A stretch of DNA of 53,402 nt from NCBI GenBank assembly GCA_027886865.1, contig JAPCJR010000011.1, forward strand, positions 1 to 53,402. The letters run 5' to 3'. Position 1 is the stretch's first letter; every line of letters begins with the position of its first letter. A program made the translations under genes and the position numbers. This DNA is from Nitrososphaerota archaeon. GTDB taxonomy: Archaea > Thermoproteota > Nitrososphaeria > Nitrososphaerales > UBA183. Positions 48,453 through 53,402 of the stretch are shown piece by piece. Below the pieces are notes generated by a model, which made no database searches, was not told the origin of the DNA, and was given only the letters and a program-made list of their open reading frames with translations.

Positions 48453-49781
48453 CTAGACCTGCTCTATCGTGGTGCTGGTCCTGACCAGGTAGACCGGGAT
48501 GCCGTCGCGGTCGAACTTGCTGGTCCTCGAGACGCCCGTCAGCTCAAGCTTGAACATGAACCGCAGGCCGCCCTCCGTTGAATACTCGTTTGCCGGCTCC
48601 TTCACTCTCTCGAACTTCATGTCTTCCTCCACAACGGACGACTTCAGTTCCGGCTGGCTGTAGTCGCGGTTCGCAGGTGTCCCAAGGGCTTTGGGGATGA
48701 CGCTGACGAGGAGCGGCGTCTGGGACACCGTCATGGCCGCCTTCCCGGTCCGGTCCTTCGACCTTCCGACCCCTCTTACCAGCTGTCTGATCTTCAGGAT
48801 GTTGCCGTCGGAGAGTGAGTACACGTTCCACCCTTCCGTCACGACTTCCACGTCCTCGACGCCGGCTCCCCCGTCCCTCTTGCTGTCGAGCGCGGCCAAT
48901 GCTTCGCGCGTCGAGAACGCCTCTTCCGAAGGGGTCTTCTGGACCTGGGCGGAGACCGTGATCATCGTGTGCCTCGGGCGCATCTTGATTGTCGTCGAGA
49001 GCCTATCGGAGAAGAACGCCGCGAACGTGGGGGGAGTCTTCGACATCACTAGGGTCTCGCTGAAGAACCCGGGCTGTCCCGGGTTACCGACGTTCGCCGG
49101 CGTCTCCCCTTCGATCAGCACGCATGGTACGAAGCGGATGCCCTTCGCCCGCAGCGCGTAGACCCGGTGGCATCCGTTCTGCAGGATGAACCGCTTGCCG
49201 AGCTTCACCACCTGGACCGAGGGAACTCCCCATCCCACCTCGAGGCTGATCGTCCTGGTCCTTGCCTCCTTGTCGTAGGAGCTGTCGGACCCGAGCAGCA
49301 TGAGGTCGTCTCCGTCAGCGCTCACATTGTACTGGTTCTCCGCCACCTTGACCACCGTCGACGTGCGGTTCAGGAATCTGTCGGTGAAGCATATGTCGAT
49401 CAGGTCCCTCTCGTTCTTGAAATCGCAATCGCGGGAGATCATCTCGACGTACGAGAGGTTAATGTGCTTCTGGAAGCAGATGAGCCCGTCGATCTCAACC
49501 TTCTTGAAGGACCAGGCAAGTCCCCTGACCGCTTCCGACTTTATCCTGTCCATCGGGACCTTCTTCAGATACTCCTTGATATCAGGGTCGAAGTCGCTGA
49601 CCCCCACCTTAGTGTTCGACTTGGGGAGGTTCTCTGCCGTTGAAGCGAACCTCGCGTACACCTTTCGCGCCTGCCCCTCGGGGTCGCCTTCGAAGACGCC
49701 TCTCCTCCGGAAGAATGACAGGGCCTCCTGCTCGCCCATGTAGGCAGCCAAGACCCTACCGTCGTTCAAGGTGTGCGACAA
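48453..49781 (-). CDS. Protein of unknown function with ParB/sulfiredoxin-like segment
   Basis: I do not recognise a named family for the whole 442-residue protein. The middle (about 200-235) reads KRFILQNGCHRVYALRAKG followed by VPCVLIEG, which resembles the GxHRxxAxxxxG motif of ParB/Srx-fold proteins. Residues 85-190 form a mixed alpha/beta region with several DLID-like acidic motifs; residues 330-442 look like a separate beta-rich domain. No signal peptide or membrane segment is seen. The start is TTG 49781; TATA GCTTATTG (49815-49808) is 30 bp upstream, and an ATG at 49739 is an alternative. Confidence 0.72.
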   Translation of the reverse strand: MSHTLNDGRVLAAYMGEQEALSFFRRRGVFEGDPEGQARKVYARFASTAENLPKSNTKVGVSDFDPDIKEYLKKVPMDRIKSEAVRGLAWSFKKVEIDGLICFQKHINLSYVEMISRDCDFKNERDLIDICFTDRFLNRTSTVVKVAENQYNVSADGDDLMLLGSDSSYDKEARTRTISLEVGWGVPSVQVVKLGKRFILQNGCHRVYALRAKGIRFVPCVLIEGETPANVGNPGQPGFFSETLVMSKTPPTFAAFFSDRLSTTIKMRPRHTMITVSAQVQKTPSEEAFSTREALAALDSKRDGGAGVEDVEVVTEGWNVYSLSDGNILKIRQLVRGVGRSKDRTGKAAMTVSQTPLLVSVIPKALGTPANRDYSQPELKSSVVEEDMKFERVKEPANEYSTEGGLRFMFKLELTGVSRTSKFDRDGIPVYLVRTSTTIEQV

Positions 49782-49807
49782 CGCCGCAGCGGCCGTGCGT
49801 TGAAATT

Positions 49808-49815
49808 CAATAAGC
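49808..49815 (-). promoter_or_regulatory. TATA-like element of the ParB/Srx-like gene
   Basis: GCTTATTG on the minus strand lies 30 bp before TTG 49781, matching the leaderless spacing seen elsewhere. Confidence 0.45.
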
Positions 49816-49907
49816 TTTTTGCACCCTCGAGCTGTACGCGAACGGCCCGTGCGGCCCGCTTCTGGGTGGCCTCAACCTCGCCGGATCCTCTAGCATGGGT
49901 CGGAAAT

Positions 49908-49914
49908 GCTTATC
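49908..49914 (+). promoter_or_regulatory. TATA-like element of the HpcH/HpaI aldolase gene
   Basis: GCTTATC lies about 31 bp before TTG 49943 and after the upstream GTG/ATG-type alternatives, supporting the internal TTG as start. Confidence 0.45.
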
Positions 49915-49942
49915 TCGTGCACACCGGGCGCTCGGTGCCAAC

Positions 49943-50704
49943 TTGAAGAACGCTCTGAAGGCAAAAATGAAGAGAGGAGAGGTAGCTATTGGAACTACGA
50001 TTTCAATCGGTCACCCGGATATCGCTGAGACGTTGGGCGAGATTGGTTATGACTGGATTCTCATTGATACTGAGCACGCCCCGCTCGAAGTTGGCATGGT
50101 CCAGGTCCTTATTCAGGCGATGAGGGGTTCCAAGAGCGTCCCTATCGTCAGGGTCGCATGGAACGACATGGTGATGATCAAGCGGGCCCTTGACATCGGC
50201 GCCTACGGGATCATAGTCCCGTGGGTCAACACCAAGGAAGAGGCCGAGCGGGCGGTCCAGGCGATCAAGTATCCGCCGGTGGGTTTGAGGGGCTTTGGGC
50301 CCCGGAGGGCCTCGCTCATCGATGCGGACTACGTCGCCACTGCGAACAACGAGCTGATTCTCGGGGTGCAGATTGAGACTAAGAAGGCGATTGAGAACCT
50401 GGACGAGATACTCTCGGTAGAGGGAATCGACGCCGCTGTCATAGGGCCGTCCGACCTCTCGCTTTCGATGGGGATGCTGCAGCAGTTCGACAACCCCAAG
50501 TTCAACGCTGCCCTGGACAAGGTCGTCGCGGCGGCCCGCAAGCACAAGGTGGCAGCGGGCTTCCTCGCTACGGACAACGTCGAGCGGAGGGTCAAGCAGG
50601 GCTTCACCTGGCTCAACGTTTCGGCGGACCTCGGGTTCCTAAAATCCGGGGCAAAGCAGACCTACGACGATGCCGTGAAAGCGGCCGCGGCAGCCAAGAA
50701 GTAA
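49943..50704 (+). CDS. HpcH/HpaI-family class II aldolase
   Basis: The 253-residue aldolase of the 2-keto-3-deoxyglucarate/4-hydroxy-2-oxoheptanedioate family shows GYDWILIDTEHAPLE, VRVAWNDMVMIKRALDIGA with the catalytic arginine, VPWVNTKEEAERAVQA and IGPSDLSLSMG, where Glu/Asp ligands bind the divalent metal. It would split a 2-oxo-3-deoxy acid into pyruvate and an aldehyde. The frame opens earlier (49895), but a TATA element at 49908-49914 and family length favour TTG 49943. Neighbouring dehydratase and hydroxyacid dehydrogenases fit a sugar-acid route. Confidence 0.9.
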   Translation: MKNALKAKMKRGEVAIGTTISIGHPDIAETLGEIGYDWILIDTEHAPLEVGMVQVLIQAMRGSKSVPIVRVAWNDMVMIKRALDIGAYGIIVPWVNTKEEAERAVQAIKYPPVGLRGFGPRRASLIDADYVATANNELILGVQIETKKAIENLDEILSVEGIDAAVIGPSDLSLSMGMLQQFDNPKFNAALDKVVAAARKHKVAAGFLATDNVERRVKQGFTWLNVSADLGFLKSGAKQTYDDAVKAAAAAKK

Positions 50705-50848
50705 CCGGTTCGTCGGCGCCGATTGCAACTGTGACCGGCATCCTCTATCTTCGACTTGTTCGCAGATTCAGCCGGATAAACTGAGCATTGCGCATTATCG
50801 CGACCAAAGTTCAGCGAAATATGCTAAATTTTCACGGTCGGACAAACT

Positions 50849-50856
50849 CTTAATAA
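50849..50856 (+). promoter_or_regulatory. TATA box of the sugar ABC importer genes
   Basis: CTTAATAA is centred 27 bp before TTG 50880. The rest of the 175-bp gap before it is AT-rich in places (a second AT-rich stretch GCTAAATTTT at 50823-50832) but shows no gene. Confidence 0.5.
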
Positions 50857-50879
50857 CGCCAGAAGGTTTGTCAGAGCCC

Positions 50880-52520
50880 TTGGCTGATCAGAAGAGGAAG
50901 AAGGTAATCAATGCAAATCACGGCGGACCTGCTGTTGAAAACAAAAGCGGACTATTAGATTCTAAGGTATCCAGAAGGAAGGCCGTGGGTACCGGAGCAG
51001 TAGTTGGCGCCGCCGTGGCGGGACTCGCCATCGGTGTGGCTGGCGGATATTTCGCCGGCAGCTCAAGCTCCTCTGGCTCGACAGCCACCGTGACCTCAAC
51101 GTCTACGGAGATGGAGGGAAGCGGAACTGCAACCGTTACTTCTACTGTAAACAACACAACGACTGTGACTTCAACCGCAACCGGAACCGGCGGCGGAACA
51201 AACCCCTTCGTGGGTAACGTAGTCGTCCAGACACTGGCCGGCGGCGGTGACGAATGGGCCGGATGGGTGGCGAAGAACTACAACGCTACGCACCCCGGTG
51301 CCAACGTGACCACCAGTCCGATCCCGCAGTGCAACATGAACGCCTATTCCATTACCGCAGTCCAGTCGGGACCTCCTCCGGATGTGGTCTACAACTCCAC
51401 TCTGCCAGCGTTCAACGCACAGATTGTGACTCCAGGATACGCTCTCCAACTCGACCCCTATGTCACCGCTTATGACTGGGCGAACGAGACGCTGGGCACA
51501 TTCTCGGCGTACGGCTACGTGAACAACCACTGGTATTGGTTCACGGAAGGATCGATCTACTACGGCAACATCTACTACAACCAGGACATGTTCACAAAGA
51601 TGAACCTGGCACCTCCAACGGACCAGGCGAGTCTTGCAGCCGCAGCCACCGCGCTGACCGCTGCGGGCATCTACCCAGTAGCTCACGGCTATCAGACGCA
51701 GCCAGAGTGGTTCATGAACACCTTCTCTGACTGGCTGATGAACCACGTCAGCATCGCAGACTACACCGCGTTCTCCACCAACTACGGCTCGGGTCTCTAC
51801 TCTTCCAGCTTCGCAAGCAGGAACCTGACCTTCGAGAGCCCTGCAGTGATGGACATCTGGAACTATCTCCAGGTGGTCGGTTCGAAGTACCTGGCGCCGG
51901 GATCCGTCACAATGTCTGACGGAACAGCCTCAGGCCTCTTCGCCGCCGAGAAGACTGGAATGTACTGGATTGGCTCATGGGGCGCAGGAGTCCTCGAGAG
52001 CATCGTCAACGGAGCGTTCACCTACGGCATCGAGCCAATCTCCCTGGTAACGCCAGGATTCATCAACACCGCATCGACGCCTCCGAACCCACTCTACATC
52101 GTCGGCTTCCCTCTGCCATACTTCGTACTGCACAACACCAAGAGCCCCGCACTGGTCGCAGACTACCTCAACGCGATGCTGGCCCCCGGGGCACAGATTG
52201 CGAACTTCGCAGGAGTCCCTACCGCAACGGGAGGAACCTCGCCATGTACTGGCGGGGACTTTCCAATCATCCCGCTGGGCGCGTCAATTGCTACCGACCC
52301 CTATCTGCAGAGGTCGCTGGCCCTCAACGCAAGCCTGACGGGCGTTCCTTCGCTCGCAGCCGCCGTCGACACGGCACTGCACAACCCAATCGAGACCGCT
52401 ATCGGCGCAGTCCTGTCAGGGAACCAAACCCCGGCACAGGCCGCAGCAAGCGTCGAGCAGCTCGCCATCCAACTCAACCAGACCGGACCAACAACCGCCA
52501 CCTCGTCCTCTTCCAGCTAG
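50880..52520 (+). CDS. Sugar ABC transporter substrate-binding protein (family 1 type)
   Basis: The 546-residue protein has an unusual long N-tail, then a Tat-like signal SRRKAVGTGAVVGAAVAGLA (about residues 31-50) followed by a Ser/Thr-rich linker (about 57-100) as found on glycosylated archaeal surface lipoproteins and binding proteins. The mature part has periplasmic-binding-protein features: VVVQTLAGGGDEWAGW, SGPPPDVVYNSTLPAFN, YYNQDMFTKMNLAPPT and a WIGSWGAGV segment, typical of maltose/oligosaccharide type proteins. It ends in a second Ser/Thr-rich tail. I choose TTG 50880 by TATA spacing (27 bp); TTG 50868 is possible. A permease gene follows. Confidence 0.9.
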   Translation: MADQKRKKVINANHGGPAVENKSGLLDSKVSRRKAVGTGAVVGAAVAGLAIGVAGGYFAGSSSSSGSTATVTSTSTEMEGSGTATVTSTVNNTTTVTSTATGTGGGTNPFVGNVVVQTLAGGGDEWAGWVAKNYNATHPGANVTTSPIPQCNMNAYSITAVQSGPPPDVVYNSTLPAFNAQIVTPGYALQLDPYVTAYDWANETLGTFSAYGYVNNHWYWFTEGSIYYGNIYYNQDMFTKMNLAPPTDQASLAAAATALTAAGIYPVAHGYQTQPEWFMNTFSDWLMNHVSIADYTAFSTNYGSGLYSSSFASRNLTFESPAVMDIWNYLQVVGSKYLAPGSVTMSDGTASGLFAAEKTGMYWIGSWGAGVLESIVNGAFTYGIEPISLVTPGFINTASTPPNPLYIVGFPLPYFVLHNTKSPALVADYLNAMLAPGAQIANFAGVPTATGGTSPCTGGDFPIIPLGASIATDPYLQRSLALNASLTGVPSLAAAVDTALHNPIETAIGAVLSGNQTPAQAAASVEQLAIQLNQTGPTTATSSSSS

Positions 52521-52539
52521 AAAATTGCTGGTGGAACAA

Positions 52540-52589
52540 GGTCAATCCGTTACAGGGGCCCGAATTCCGGGCCTCCTAATGGGTTGACC
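52540..52589 (+). other. Long imperfect hairpin between binding-protein and permease genes
   Basis: Arms of 22-23 nt pair across a 5-nt loop (AATTC): the outer part is GGTCAATCC with GGGTTGACC (one G-U pair) and the inner part GGCCCG with CGGGCC. TTTTT follows at 52597-52601. It lies 20 nt after the binding-protein stop and 59 nt before the permease start. It could be a partial terminator or an mRNA-stabilising structure that raises binding-protein over permease output. Confidence 0.55.
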
Positions 52590-52647
52590 GTAACTGTTTT
52601 TCTAAACATGTCCTGATACTGAAAACGGAGAATAGTGCTAAAAACAA

Positions 52648-53402
52648 TTGAGTGATAAGCCGTCTAGAGCTGCGGGCTTGGCCAAATGGGCTAAGGAACC
52701 GTTCAAGTTCAAGCCGACGATGCTCTTTCTGATTCCGCCGCTGTTCTTCGCCTTCGTCTTTATCCTGTATCCCCTTTCGCAGGTGATCTACCTGAGCTTC
52801 ACCAGCTACAGCGGGTTCATCACTCCGAGATGGGTAGGTCTTACCAACTTCAGTGTCCTGTTCAACGACCCCGTCCTGCAGATCGCCCTCGAGAACAACA
52901 TAATCTGGGTGGGGATATTCCTTGTGGCGAACAATTTCCTGGGCCTCCTCCTGGCCGGCTCCATAGACATCATGGGCCGGAAGCTAAGCTCCTTCTTCAG
53001 GATCGTGCTTTACATGTCCGTCCTGCTCCCGACCGTCGCCGTCAGCTATCTCTTCCTGGCCCTTTACAGCCCCGAGATAGGGCTGATCGACGCGGGGCTC
53101 AAGGACATCGGGCTGACCGCCCTGAGCAAGACCGAGTGGCTCGGCAATCCGAGCCTTACCCTGTACTCCGTCCTCGGCTCGAGCATCTGGCAGTATGCGG
53201 CCTTCCCGATGCTGATCTTTATCGCAGCCTTCGCCAGCATCAATCCTTCGCTGTATGAGGCGGCGGTCATAGACGGCGCGAGCCAGTGGCACATCTTCTG
53301 GCGCATCAAGGTGCCGATAATCCGCCCGGTGATAATCACGATGCTGGCGCTGACCTACATCTGGAACTCCCAGCCTTTCGCCCAGATATACACGATGACC
53401 GG
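52648..53402 (+). CDS. Sugar ABC transporter permease, MalF type (3' end cut by window edge)
   Basis: About 251 codons are visible, running to the window edge. After a basic cytoplasmic N-terminus there are five or more hydrophobic segments (the first is LFLIPPLFFAFVFILYPLSQ). The EAA loop, EAAVIDGASQWHIFWRIKVP, is a clear match to the coupling motif of carbohydrate permeases, and the WVGLTNFSVLF segment is typical of the MalF/UgpA group. The start is TTG 52648, with an in-frame ATG at 52720 as alternative. A second permease and an ATPase are expected beyond the window. Confidence 0.92.
   Translation, partial: MSDKPSRAAGLAKWAKEPFKFKPTMLFLIPPLFFAFVFILYPLSQVIYLSFTSYSGFITPRWVGLTNFSVLFNDPVLQIALENNIIWVGIFLVANNFLGLLLAGSIDIMGRKLSSFFRIVLYMSVLLPTVAVSYLFLALYSPEIGLIDAGLKDIGLTALSKTEWLGNPSLTLYSVLGSSIWQYAAFPMLIFIAAFASINPSLYEAAVIDGASQWHIFWRIKVPIIRPVIITMLALTYIWNSQPFAQIYTMT

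Overview
The window is archaeal chromosomal DNA, GC-rich and densely coded. Archaeal hallmarks include a GHMP-type shikimate kinase, the AroA'/AroB' route into the shikimate pathway, split catalytic (pyrB) and regulatory (pyrI) aspartate carbamoyltransferase subunits, and TATA boxes about 25-32 bp upstream of many start codons. The gene content (sugar ABC importer, pyruvate dehydrogenase-type E1, aconitase, PPDK, sulfite-oxidase-like enzyme) suggests an organotrophic member of the Thermoproteota/Thaumarchaeota side of the tree. That placement is an inference; no rRNA or ribosomal protein gene is present to fix it.

Layout. (1) 1-11125, minus strand: an 11-gene operon, lysC-asd-aroA'-aroB'-aroD-aroE-shikimate kinase-aroA-aroC-chorismate mutase/aminotransferase-tyrA. 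Its gene order equals the reaction order from aspartate to tyrosine. (2) 11309-14857: an exported coiled-coil protein, a methyltransferase/GNAT pair and an atypical SDR. (3) 14946-17977: pyrB-pyrI-pyrC-Nudix operon. (4) 18074-21569: PPDK and a nitrilase-family amidase. (5) 21566-26142, minus: GT2, nucleotidyltransferase, a flavin/F420 split-barrel-methyltransferase fusion and a polytopic GT-C-like protein, possibly one uncharacterised glycoconjugate or lipid pathway. (6) 26213-33166: a membrane-tethered molybdenum oxidoreductase, a zincin, a LON-domain protein, an S9 peptidase, an SRPBCC protein, an alpha/alpha-toroid protein and a RibD/DHFR-like reductase. (7) 33320-34997: a TupA-like ATP-grasp gene, tRNA-Leu(UAG) with encoded CCA, and an HbpS/GlcG-like protein. 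(8) 35112-37133: ABC-2 exporter. (9) 37241-39436: cystathionine beta-synthase and gamma-lyase (reverse transsulfuration). (10) 39494-42709: a small basic protein and aconitase. (11) 42771-53402: fused E1 alpha-beta 2-oxoacid dehydrogenase with a free lipoyl carrier, two hydroxyacid dehydrogenases, an enolase-superfamily dehydratase, a ParB/Srx-like protein, an HpcH/HpaI aldolase and the start of a sugar ABC importer. This last block looks like sugar or sugar-acid uptake and breakdown to pyruvate and acyl-CoA.

Gene expression signals are consistent. Promoter-proximal genes mostly have a TATA element about 25-32 bp before the start, which suggests leaderless mRNAs. Operon-internal genes use Shine-Dalgarno motifs and 4-nt stop/start overlaps (ATGA, GTGA, TTGA and, apparently, CTGA). 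TTG and GTG starts are common, and two genes appear to start with CTG. No stretch longer than 300 bases lacks a gene. I saw no CRISPR array, insertion sequence or phage gene.
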